Assembly: GCA_026182355.1 (NCBI GenBank)
Contig: JAPFBL010001617.1
Span: 4,561,001 to 4,625,000 of the forward strand
From: Hermatobates lingyangjiaoensis
Taxonomy: Eukaryota > Arthropoda > Insecta > Hemiptera > Hermatobatidae
Length of the DNA stretch: 64,000 nucleotides
Direction of reading: 5' to 3'
The notes under the pieces are model-generated. The model was not told where the DNA came from, did no database searches, and worked only from the letters and a program-made list of their open reading frames with translations. Every line of letters starts with the position of its first letter. The stretch's first letter is position 1. This document shows, in pieces, positions 33,660-45,640 of this stretch. The position numbers were made by a program, and so were the translations under genes.

Positions 33660-34186
33660 TTTTTACTTTACTATAAGTAAAGTATAGTGATCGTGAAAAA
33701 ATTCGTGGGTGGGTGGGTGCGGGTACATGCGTGGGTGGATGGGTGAGTATGTTGACATTGCTTCTTACTACGCTACACTCCAGAATTTTTGATGGACCAA
33801 GTTGATATTTTACATCGAAATGGGCCCCATAGTGTAGATGATCCCAATTTTTTGGGAAGAATTATGCATGACATTTGTTAGACAAAACAGAAACATTTTG
33901 AAGTTTTAAAAGGGAAAATTTGTTTTCAATATTCAATGTAGAAGTAGGTCAGATTATACTAATGATATTATATGCATCAGTGGTGTGATATTCAAAAAAT
34001 AATTATAAATATTGATAAGTAAATTAATCACTATCTGCACTACCTCCAGGAATGAAAGACTAATAAACATCTCCCATTTAAACAATTATATTATAACTAA
34101 ATGGAACATTATTTATTATATACCCAAGAAGTATGATATTAAGTTTACTTATAGTAAAGTTGAGTGTGCCACTCCAAATTTTTTTA
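33660..34186 (-). repeat. R1rep copy, internally deleted (527 bp)
   Basis: Both family ends are present: TTTTACTTTACTATAAGTAA then AGTATAGTGATCGTG at 33660, and TTTACTTATAGTAAAGTTGA then GTGTGCCACTCC at the right edge. A direct jump from the GAATTATGCATGAC block to the first-third blocks shows a large internal deletion. This is useful for defining the ends of the family. Confidence 0.75.
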
Positions 34187-34640
34187 CATTGTTTACATTG
34201 ACTTAGAATTTTTTTCATTGAATTCACCGAAAAAATATAATATTTAAAGTATAAAGAATATTTTAAAGTGATTTAACGACTTATAAGTTATGTAAGAAGA
34301 ATAAAATTCTGATATGTAAAAATTCAACGACAATAGTGCATATTAAACATGTAATTTCTGATTCTTTTCATGGTAGGATGGGTTTCTCTAACAAAATGTT
34401 TTAATCGAGCTATATGTTGCACAATACTACAAAGCTCAATATCAGATGCAGACTTTTTTACGTTTATGAATGACATTATTATATTAAATGTAGAAGGAGG
34501 TCAGATAAACTATGTAAGAGATCCACTGGTTCTCTTCACTTTGGCTTTTCATAATGTTATTACTGCTGTAGTTATACCAATAATTGTATATCCATTATTG
34601 TGTGATATAATAGCTTATCTCCATCTATAAAGTTCGTGAG
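34187..34640 (-). repeat. R1rep internal fragment
   Basis: Minus-oriented internal blocks (TTACATTGTTTACATTGACT; TAGAAGGAGGTCAGATAAAC; CACTTTGGCTTTTCATAATG). The compact copy to its left may have inserted into this one. Confidence 0.6.
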
Positions 34641-35294
34641 TTTGTTTCATTTCCCGTGGAGATAGAGACCTGAAATTAAATATATATTATTTATTACCTG
34701 AATAATGTTAAATAAAAGAAAATGATCACTATATTCCCAAAATTGGAGACAAGGTAGCAAGTGTCTTGCGGGCTCACCGATGATAGTAGTGCAAATGTAT
34801 TATAAATAAATGTAACAAATATATAAAAAACTACTACATTAGAGGTTAAAAATGAATGATTTTAGAAACCAACTTGAAAACAACTGTCAGATAAAATACA
34901 AATGATCTAAGGTAATATTATAAAGACACATTCCTTCTAATAATGTTATTTTATGTTGGGTAAATAAATTGAATACTTCAATTTACAAGTTTTGTTTGTT
35001 TTAAATATATTTCATTGTGTATATAACTTGAATTGAAGTTTCATTTATTTATATGATAAAATAAATGATTTTTTTCCCTTTTAAATGGTTTTTATTTTGC
35101 TGAATATATTTAATACTTACTGTGTATATATCTTGAATCATGTTAAGAATACTATATCAAAAGCTAGGGACATACAAGAATCTGTTTCCGTGCCTTAATA
35201 ACAAGAAACAACAATTACAATTATCCCTGTCAATCATGTTCAGTGAATTAATTTCAATACCTATTGTTGTAATTTCTGAGTGACACAAAGGGTC
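34641..35294. other. AT-rich DNA, nothing recognised
   Basis: No coding signal or repeat family identified. Confidence 0.4.
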
Positions 35295-35495
35295 ACGGGT
35301 AGTCAAGTATATTGATAAGTTGATCAATCACTATCAGTACTATTTCAGGAATGAAATACGAGTACTAATAAACATCTCCCATTTAGACGTTTATATTATG
35401 CTTAAATGAGACATTATATATTATATACCCAAGAAGTTTAATATTAAGTTTACTTATAGTAAAGTTGAGTGTAGGTCACTCCAGATTTTTAATTA
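35295..35495 (-). repeat. R1rep 5' fragment
   Basis: Minus-oriented first segment, ending on the plus strand as TTTACTTATAGTAAAGTTGA then GTGTAGGTCACTCCAGATTT. Confidence 0.65.
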
Positions 35496-36982
35496 TGTTT
35501 TACAGTTTTGGTCTTTTATAGAATTATTATACAGGGAATATTATGTCTTTCTAGTATTTAATAAAAATCACTTTTCTTTCTCATATATTTCCATTTATTC
35601 TGAGGGAGAGTTAACTTTTTCCTGCGTGGTGTACTCTGTTATAAGGTAGCTTTAAATGTATATAGAGAAACAATTTTTTTTAGTAATTATCCAGTTTTGT
35701 ATACTGAAATCAAAGTCGGCTATTCAGTATAATTTAAAACTTTTATAGTTGGAAGCTTGAAATTTTTAAAAATTATTGATATGAACTATTAGACTAGAAT
35801 AGTGAAAAAACTGAATATTTGTCAACAAACATAACCAACTCTCTTTCTTGAGGAAAGAGTCCATTTCTCACACTTCAATATTATCCAATGATACTATGAT
35901 TCATAAACACAATAAAATTTTCATCTGATATTAAGTTTTTGTTCAAGGGTGCAATCTGTACATCGATTAATTTTGAGAAAAAAATCCATCATACCATTGA
36001 AAGCAATAGAGATTGGTGTTTATTGGCAGTGATTTTTTACATGTAAAAATATTATTCGTCTTATATCTCATATATGTCAATAAATTATTTAAAATTTTCC
36101 ATTATAAACATGAATTTTATTTCAGTGGATTCACGCAAAAAATTTCTGTCAATGTAAACATTGTAAATAAATATCAATAAAATTGACAGGTATAGTAGGT
36201 AATCGGTTAGTCTAGGATAAGTAATCAGTTTTTATCGCATTATTGTTCTTTGCCGTAATTGAAATTACGAGAAAATTTTTTTTATAAATTGCTAATTTTT
36301 AGTTGAATTTTCGGAAAATTTTCATGGTTTTTTAATGATCCGTTTAGCGTCAAAAAAACATTTTCTGAAAATAGAAAATGTACTGTAACGCCCTTCTGGT
36401 GAATGTAATTTTGAAAAAATGTATCTCAACTAATCCTTCACAGAATGTTCCATTTTTAGGTATAGTTTCATTCTGATCCGTCAAACTGTGAGACTTGTAC
36501 CGCTCTCACAAGCTTTTCCGGTTGAATTATAAGTCAATTTTTTTTTCATTTTATTGTAAATAAATATTTTTCGTTGTTTTAAAAATCTGAGGTTATTTTT
36601 CATTTGTTGCTTTTATAGCCTCAATGATAATGCCATAATTTGAAGACTCTAGGATTAGTAGTTTAGGGGGAAAAAAATATAGTCTAAAACATCTATTTGG
36701 CAAAAAAAATTACTTTCCCCTCATGCATAATTGCTCCCAAACAATAGGCCTCATCTACGCTATGAGGTCGATTTTTGTGTAAAATATCAACTTGATTGAT
36801 CAAATATTCTGGACCATAGCGTTTCCACAAACTTTGGACACAAACTCACTCACCCACACACAGATATCATCGAAAAAACTTCACAAAACGACTTCTGGGA
36901 CCTCAAAATATGTAATTTCGTCAAAATCTAGAGATCGACTTTTTTCACGATCACTATACATTACTTATAGTAAAGTAAAAAA
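35496..36982 (+). repeat. R1rep copy lacking the first segment
   Basis: Plus-oriented from an internal block (TTTTGGTCTTTTATAGAATT) to the family end (CACGATCACTATACATTACT, TATAGTAAAGTAAAA). It abuts the preceding inverted fragment, so the 5' segment of this copy may have been inverted. Confidence 0.7.
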
Positions 36983-38091
36983 TAAGAGATGATTTAGAAA
37001 AAAGCAAGCTAAATCAGAATGTTGCATGCGTCTGGACTGAGTGTTGAAATTCTGGAAAGTCGTTTAAGCTGATGTTTTAGGCAGAAGTTCTAGCGAGCCT
37101 GCTGTGAGACCAAACAGTTAGTGCAAATGTAACTCTCTCATAGTCCTTCCCCAATATATTTAGCATGTATGTACAAGGACATTCAATGAGGACTCGTCTT
37201 AGACATGAAAACTTCTTTGGTTTAAAACAATTGAACAACAAAATGTAGCATATACATTTCTTCCACAATCCCCGCTAAACAAGAACCGAGAGTTCTTTAA
37301 CATATATTTCACTCCTGACGATATTATTATTTGAAGTTAACTTTTTTCCCGCGAGTGTTAATGTTAGAAAAATTAATGAAGCCCACTCGTAACTCGGTCT
37401 TAGCACAAAGCACGTAAACCATAGGCATTAGTTTGTAAAGTCCTACTAAACTACTAGTGGTTAACTCACTAACTAACCCAATAATATGTATTATACATTT
37501 CTCCTTTCACTGCTTATCTGATACGAACGATGGCATTAAATTATGAAATAAATTCAATGTAAACAACCAATGTTCTAATAGAAGAAACATTACAATGATA
37601 TGTATAACATTTTTTTTACATTAAAGTGCGGTAATAATTTAGTTTTTGACAGATATCAATGTACTGAGGACTTTTGAACAATTTTCAAAACATCTTTGAG
37701 GATTCAAAGTGTGTTTCCCAATCATAAACACGCCACGAGGTCGCAGAGATCCACGTACCACAATCAAATTAATCATTTAAACAGTCCTTCATGTCATCAC
37801 AGAAACCATTTTTATTTCACTCAACAAACAATCAAGATTATTGAAATTCTGTATCTGATATTCTCCGAATATGTTACGATATAAATTATATGAATTCCGA
37901 TTCATAGGAAGATAATCAACCATATTAAAATTATTAAAAACACTCTCCACTCGTCCATCCCTGTCAGAAATGCTTTATTAAATATATAATGGAGATTTGC
38001 GACATAAGTGAATTATACTTAAAGAAATCATATAATACTTTTCTGAATTCGAGAAAAACTTTAACCGTAGCAACAAAACAATAATTTAAAA
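36983..38091. other. AT-rich DNA, nothing recognised
   Basis: No repeat family or coding signal seen; the short frames at 37077-37268 and 37696-37884 have no domain. Confidence 0.4.
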
Positions 38092-39953
38092 AAAATTTGG
38101 AGTGGCCTACACTCAACTTTACTATAAGTAAACTCAATATAAAACTTCTGGGGTATATAATATATAATGTCTCATTTAAGCATAATATAATCGTTACAGC
38201 AGTAATAACATTTTGAAAAGCCAAAGTAAAATTTGCTTATACGAAATAATTTCCTACAAGAGAGCATGGCTTTTGCTCCAATAGCCTGTGGACCTCTTAC
38301 ATAGATCATCTGACGTCCTTCTACATTTAATACTTAAGACAAATTTTCCCATTTAGAAATTGAAAATATTTTTAGTATTTTAAAAACATTACCAAGTTTT
38401 CGTCTGAAATGTCAAAAACATGTAAGAAATAATGTCGTTTTCAGATAATTTTTAATTTAAGATGTAGGATAATTTCATCTATTATTTTTAAAAGAATTTT
38501 TTTTTAATTCTGAATAATGTTCTACATTTTTCATCTTTTATCAAATTATTTTACTGGAAATTTCATAGCATGCTAGAGTTTTTTAAAAAACTCACTTTTC
38601 TTTCCATTTGTGAAAAACCATAAAAACCCAATTTACTCTGAGGGAATGTTATTTCTTCCCACGTACTCTACTCTATTATAAGTTCGCTGTAAATGTATAT
38701 TGGGAAAAAATATATTGGTAATAAGCCACCTTTTCTGTATAATTTTAAATTTAAAAGCTGGAAGCTTGAAATTTTTAAAAATAATGGTATGAACTATTAG
38801 ACTAGCATAGTGAAAAAACTGGAAATTAGACAAAAACATAGAAACCCTTCTATAGGACGTACAAGTTCATTCCAAAAACTTCAATATTACCCAATAATAA
38901 TGTAATTCATAAACGCAAAAAAATCAGCATCTGATATTAAGCTTTGTAGAATTGTGCAACATATAGATTGATTAGAACAATTTGTTAGACAAACCCATCA
39001 TACTATAAAAAGGATCAGAAATTATATGCTTCATATGCTCTAATGTTGTTGACTTTTTACATATACAAATTTTATTCTTCTTACTTCACATATAAGTCGT
39101 TAAATCATTTAAAAATTTTCATTATACCTCTAAACATTATATTATATTGGTGAATTCACTGAGAAAATTCTATGTCAATGTAAGCAATGCAAACAATATA
39201 AAAAAATTGACAAGTATAGCAGGTGATCCCTTAGTCCAGGATAAACAAACAGTTTTTATAGCTTTATTGCTCTTTGCAGTAATTGAAATTTCATGAGTCT
39301 TTTTTCATGTAGTAAATTGCTAATTTTGTGTTCCATTTTTGGTCAAATTTTCATTATTTTTTAATGAGCCGTTTAGAGTCAAAAAAACATTTTCTGAGAA
39401 CAGAAATCGTACTTTAACGCCCCTTTGGTGTATGTAATTTTGAAGAAAATTATCTCAACTCATTCTCCACATAATGTTCTAGTTTTAGGCATGGTTTCAT
39501 TTTGATACGTCAAACGGTATGGCTTGTATCGCTCTTACAATCTTTGAGATTGAATTATAAGTCAACATTTTTACATTTTATTGAATAAAAATATTTCCCT
39601 TTGATTCTGAATATATTTTTCGTTTATTCCATTCGTAACCACAAAGACAATACCCAAATTTCAAAACTCTAGAGTTAGCAGTTTAGGAGAAAAAAATGTT
39701 TTCTAAAAAACGGTTTTTGGCAAAAAAAGTGACTTTCCCGTCATGCATAATTCTTCCCAAACAATAGGGATCATCTACACTATGGGACCTATTTTTGTGT
39801 CAAATATCAACTTGATCCATCAAAGATTCTGGCCGTAGCGTGGTAAAAAGCAATGCTAACACACACACACTCACCCACACACACAGACATCATTGAAAAA
39901 ACTTCATAAAACGACCTTTGGGACCTCAAAACATATGATTCCGTCAAAATCTG
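38092..39953 (+). repeat. R1rep copy, longest (about 1.86 kb), end truncated
   Basis: Starts AAATTTGGAGTGGCCTACAC plus TTTACTATAAGTAAAC, passes through all internal blocks and the CACACACACTCACCC tract, and stops at CCGTCAAAATCT before the terminal hairpin. The sequence then changes abruptly to more GC-rich DNA. Confidence 0.7.
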
Positions 39954-40310
39954 GAGGACTGGCATACGTCATTAAAATTGACAGGAGCAACTTTGGCAGT
40001 AAAAATCATTTCTCCTCTCTGTATGTTATCCTCATAGTAGTACCAGGTAGCAACAGCTTTACCTCCAGCAGCGGGTAAGAAAATACTACGAACACTGGTA
40101 CTCATCTTGCATGAGCACTGGCCGGGACTCCGAAAAAAAGAACCATAACCCAACAGACTATTAGTAAGTAAGCAAATGTTTCCTTATTATAGGTAAGCAT
40201 TTCTTGAACACTGGCACTCATCTTGTCGTGGTCCAGACTAAGTGGCAGGAAGAGGCTACCAAGAGTTATGTTCATAGGACAAAATATAACATCAGTAATA
40301 ACTACTGATA
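39954..40310 (-). other. Coding-like segment with a duplicated motif, unrecognised
   Basis: Minus-strand frames here have a non-repeat look: FLPAAGGKAVATWYYYEDNI then QRGEMIFTAKVAPVNFNDVC (about 40085-39965), and, in another frame further up, GSLFLPLSLDHDKMSASVQE (about 40265-40205). A GAACACTGGYACTCATCTTG motif occurs twice, about 120 bases apart, so the segment contains a tandem duplication. On the plus strand a possible donor, AGCGG|GTAAGA, lies at 40073. It could be an old retroelement or gene fragment; I do not recognise the protein. Confidence 0.2.
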
Positions 40311-41204
40311 CTGTAATACTCAATTAATTAAACTGATAGTACTTCAGCATATAGATAGTAAGTTTAGCTATTTGATTAAAACAGGATCTGTAAACTTCAA
40401 TATTCTAGAAAAACCAGATTGAAAAATTCAAATGGCGATGTTATGATTATATTCTCGACACAAGAGGTTTTTTCTATGTTATGTTTCTCACCTTAGTCCC
40501 ACATCTGTAACGGGTACTTTTGTCAAAAACAGTCACTATTAACAAATATAAAACAATTACATCAAATAAAAGATTAAAATGTAGAAGTAGAAAGTATTTT
40601 TTTTTTTTAGTTTTGGTTATAAGGAAGGAAAACCGCTTGGGTGATAATCTCTGTACTTAAAACTAATTCACATTACAATTTTGATGCTTAAATATTTGAT
40701 GAAACAAATAAAAACCAGATATAATTTATTCCTTTAACTTTAAATAGTAAAATCATTATTAATGGCGGCGTCAGCTTAAGTTGCGTACGAACCTTTAATA
40801 GGGTATTTATGATGATATTATTCAAATACGTAAAGGCCGTCAAAATAGAGGTTCCACAGGATATACAGACTTCGGATGTCATTAAATCTACCCATTACAA
40901 ATAATATAATACATTATAGGGTTGTGTTATATACGCATAGGTGTGTTAAATATACTGTAATGACAAAAAATACTATATTAAAACATTAACCCAGTAATAT
41001 GGTTTTATAAAAATAGAGGTAAAAATAACATACGCAATCAGGAAAACTAATACATAAGCAGCCTTGAGAACAGATTGCGTTACATATTTCGTAAAGGTAC
41101 AAGTATACAAAAGATTTCAATGTTAATAGGTCTGAGAATTTTTATTTTTAAAAAATATATTTTCACTACAAACAATACACAAACTTAAAAAATAAAATCG
41201 AAAG
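40311..41204. other. AT-rich DNA, nothing recognised
   Basis: No coding or repeat signal identified. Confidence 0.4.
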
Positions 41205-41400
41205 TTTGTGAAGATGGAGCAAGAGCGAAATGAAGGCGTCATTACGAAAAGGGAAGGGCGTGTCCGTGGCGTCTGCGTCCATGGCAACCGTCGACGGCAT
41301 CCTCAAGTCAAAACAAATCCATCATAACCACCCCCGCACCCATCACCTCTTACCCTAGACCAGTTGTTTCCGCAGTCTCCTCTTTCACTATTCAATATCT
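41205..41400. promoter_or_regulatory. CpG-rich island with RFX-like and GC-box motifs
   Basis: About 190 bases rich in G+C and CpG: GAAAAGGGAAGGGCGTGTCC, GTGGCGTCTGCGTCCATGGC, AACCGTCGACGGCATCC. On the minus strand GGTTGCCATGG is an RFX X-box half site and GGACACGCCC a GC-box type motif. A minus-strand splice donor candidate, CTAGG|GTAAGAGG, lies at about 41356. Short ATG frames exist on both strands but none is recognisable. A promoter with an untranslated first exon is plausible; unproven. Confidence 0.35.
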
Positions 41401-44400
41401 GTATCTGCACACGATACCATAATTCCACAAATTTTAATATATCCAAATAAAAACTTCACTTTGTTGTAAAATGAAAATAAATACCCATGGTTATATATAA
41501 TATGGTATCTTAACAATTACTAAAATCTTTTTTTTCAGGCAATAGTTAAACAGGCTTGTAAGCTTCTTAGTACTTTGTATGTTATTTTCTAAAGCAACGC
41601 AAAAGAACTGTTGAAAGCCAATGCTGGAAGCAAAGACTGAAGGATTGTGAGTTGCGACGAGATTACTACGCTCTACATGAGAGTATTTGTCATATTGATA
41701 CCTACATAGATTCAATTTGAATTGAAATCCTCATTGTGGGTACGAGGATGAAAGTGAGGATAGATTCTTCACGAGTTCTCTGGTACAGTTGCTGTTTGCG
41801 ATGCGTTCGTAAAAATATAGTATTTCAATAAGAAAAATTAATACTTTGGGAATACAAGACCATTTTATTTGTTAGAGCCTAATTTGATTTCCATAAAAGG
41901 TATTAAAATTAGTACTGGACAATCGCAATTCAAGGAATACACTTTCTGCACAGAGACGTCGCTAGTATGTCACATGTGGTCTCCGACCCACCGATGAGGC
42001 CTAGCATGCTTACTGCTTTTAGTGCCAAAGCTTACAGGTTTCAATGGCGTCCAACTTCCAAAGTTGGGTTTGGTGGAGTGCTAAATCACGTATAAAGAGT
42101 GATTAAAAGACCTCTTTTCTAATAAACTTGTCTTTGGCAAACCTACCTAGACTCCAATAAGAAAACTGGGAGCCGAACAATAAATGAGCCACACTTCCCC
42201 CCTTCCTAGAACAGCAGGCAATGTGCAGAAGCCTACTAAGAAAATTCAGCCAGTAAATTTAAAAAAAAATAACCTCTAGATTTTAAATTATGAAAGTAAC
42301 TTGTTTATTTATATGACTACTTGACTAAAAATAAACCAATAAAAAGGTTTTGATGTAAAATAAACCAAGAAAATTACCATTGATGTAGTTAATATTGCTA
42401 TACATCAACACTTTAATCAACACCTCCGTTTAAAAAAACAGAGAAGTTCCTGCTAATGAAAATTGATGTTTAAAACTTTATCACGCCTCTTATTTTTAAA
42501 AGTACCAAAAAAAAAAAGCTATATTTACATTCTGGCATCATACTGGACACTAAAATGTTGAAACAAAAATAAATAAAGTGGAATAAAATTGCAAAGGAAC
42601 ATTTCACTATTGATACTATTGTATCAATACAATATATTGTATCAAACATTGTGGTGGCACAATGGACACCCATTGAACAGTGCATACTCTGAATAATCGT
42701 TTAAAGTTTGAGATACATAGAATTGATGACAAATAACTCTAAAGTAAGAGTATATTAAGGAGTCATAAAAATAATTATTAAATAATTGTAAAATTTCAAA
42801 ACTTTGTCAATCGTGTTCAAAGTTATCAGTATCACTTTTACTAAACTTATCAACAAACTCATGCATGATTAATTTACTTAATTTTCGATTCTATCAGAGC
42901 AAGTGAATAATTTTGCCTGTTGAAATAATGTCTCGAATTTGGGATTAGCGACATCAATTCTTTAGAGATCTTAAATTTTCGCAAGGAAGATCGACATCTA
43001 ATACCTCTTTTTCAAATATTTCATAAAGAGGACATTCGGATCGAGTTATGGTCCACTGAGACTTAATAATGTACATCATCCGTATTTGGAATAGCACTTG
43101 AACCTTCTACTCTTTGGCATTTTTATTAAGTATTTACAGCACTTGGGTTCCTATACTTCTACTATATGCAGATATTCTAAAAGAAGATAAGGAAAAATTA
43201 GATGCATCATCCTCTAGAGTACATCCCTTTAGCAATCTGATTGACTGAATTTTGTACTCACCAGATCAGGGAACAATAACTTGAGACTGAGGCAATAACA
43301 AAACCAAATATTTATAAATTTACTTCTATGAAAGCCATCTTTCACTCTTTTTTTTATATTACTATTTAATTATTATTATTATTATTAGTATTTAAAGAAT
43401 AAATACTAAAAAATATTCTTTTCAATAACGCTTTATTGAACATAACCAATAACACATTGAATATTTCTCAGATGGACGATCAAGTTTTTGCATGGTTCCC
43501 CTGAAGTCCTTGCAGTCTATCTAAGCTTCATTAACACACAAGGGCTGAACGTGATGGTAGGCAGGTCTTAATATTTTTTGGAAGCGATTAGAACTATTCA
43601 GATGTATATGTAGAGCCGAGCAAAACATGGCAATATTCTCGACTTGACTGGCGTCAATCCAGGCCAAGCTATATATTTGACCATTTCATTGATGAAAATT
43701 TATCAGTCAGATTGTAATACCTCCTCTTTCTATGAAGTGAAATAAATACCTGTATTCATTCATCATGAAATGTACAACACTGCTATTCTCTTTGGCTTAA
43801 CTTATTCTTGTTTAGAATATTTTTCCGCGAACCAGAAACCGTAGTAACCGTAGTCACGAAGCTCACGAAACATGAAGTGTTTCATGTAGAATCATGTCTC
43901 CTAATCAAGACAGCTCTTATAATTATTGCTCTTTTAAAAAAAGGTGAATAATTTCTCCTTTTGTTATCAACTTATCATTTGTAATAAAAAGTACAACGGA
44001 ATTTGTCAAGTCATTCGAGTATAATATAGTAATATTTCAAAAATTCAATTAATCCTTCTTCGTTGAAGTTGAGCGTTCAATAAGCACTACAAGCAAATAA
44101 AATACTTAAGCCCACTGAATACTGCTTCAATATTAATGAAGAAGCCTTCTCTAACCTCCTACTCAAAACAGAAATATGAAAAAGGAACTCCAACTAACAA
44201 CTTTGAATTCTGTTACAGTTAAATAACTGCGATCGAACGTTCAGAGTAAAACCTTTTGAGAACAGCAGTAATATCATAATTAAATATGCATATCCGAAGC
44301 AGTTGAATAAATAAGCTTGCACTATCAAGGACAATCCGATAGAAGAGAGCTCTTTTAAACTTGGTGATAAAATATTCTCGTACTCTGACTTTTCAGTGAC

Positions 44401-44869
44401 GCCACATCATGCTATGAATTAATGAAACCATTAGGGCACAGAGTCCATATGTTATTCATTAGATACAAAATTAACTGTATTAAAATCAATACAAAAGTGT
44501 CATTTGTATCAAAGATCATTCGTGAATTTATCGTACTGCTTTTTAATCACATCAACGTCAGCAGACATTGGTAGTTGTACTAAGATATACTATTTATTTA
44601 CTTGGAAAAACGTATATGGAGCAATTAAATACCAAATAAATCAATTATTCACATATGAAACCTATTCCCAATTTTGTTTTCATTCATCGTACTAAATGGA
44701 CTATTTAATCAGGGGTGGAGGGGATACGACTGTCAGACCGGCAACCCTATGAGCCAGGTGAATGAGAACAGTCATATTTTTGTTTTGGAAGAATAAGAGC
44801 AAATTATTTTAAGTTATCCGCTAAAGATTAAATGTGTTTGCTTATTTACTTTTCTGTAAGGATAGTATT
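41401..44869. other. Mostly AT-rich DNA, nothing recognised
   Basis: 3.4 kb without an identified repeat family. 41985-42110 and 44700-44760 are somewhat less AT-rich. TTGATACTATTGTATCAA near 42610 is a small palindrome. No coding frame is convincing. Confidence 0.4.
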
Positions 44870-45640
44870 CACAAAATATCCACTTCCATATGTTGAAAAT
44901 TTTGGGGGACTCCCGAATTTCACTGAAAATTAGATCCTATAGTGTCGATGTACCCTATTGTTTTGACGCATTATCATATCAAGGGAAACTCACTTTTTTG
45001 ACTGAAATATGTTTTACACAATATTTCCTGAACTGCTAAATCTATAGTGTTGCAACTTTGGAATAACTAAGGAACTGATAACATTCACTGAAAAAAAAAC
45101 TTCAGAATTTTTCAATAAACGCAAATACTATTTTTTGCAATAAAATGTAAAACTTTTGACTTATGAAGGAGTCTAAAAATTTGCGGTCACCATACAGGCC
45201 ACTGTTTGACAGATCGTAGTGAAATTATACCCAAAAATAGCATATTTTCAGGTAATGAGATAAATTAAAATGCCTTTTAATTAAAATTACATCGAGAAAA
45301 ATTAGGAGAGATGGTACATTTTTGGATTTCAGATTTTTTTTAACGCTGAAGACTAACTATAAAAAATAAAGTTTTTTGTTATTTTGTCCCAAAAAATCAC
45401 ATTAAAAAATGTTGATCTATAAAAATAAATTTCATGAAATTGCAATCACTGCAAAGATTAATAAAGCTATAAAAACTGAACTTGGGCTAACAAATTACCT
45501 GCTGTACTTGTCCGATTTGTTTAAACTGGTAAGAAATTGTTACTCAAAATCAAGTCAAACATAATTTTTGTTGTAATAGAAGAAATTTGAAGATATCTTG
45601 AACAGTTATTACTATATGTAACATCAATAAAATCCTTAAA
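44870..45640 (-). repeat. R1rep copy, old, minus orientation
   Basis: Diverged blocks in reverse family order: CTATTGTTTTGACGCATTAT, TTTTTTGCAATAAAATGTAA, CACTGTTTGACAGATCGTAG and finally AACAAATTACCTGCTGTACT. Both ends are lost. Confidence 0.55.

Noticed and set aside
34370..34630. 86-codon plus frame
   Set aside because: Lies in an R1rep fragment and is not conserved in the other copies.
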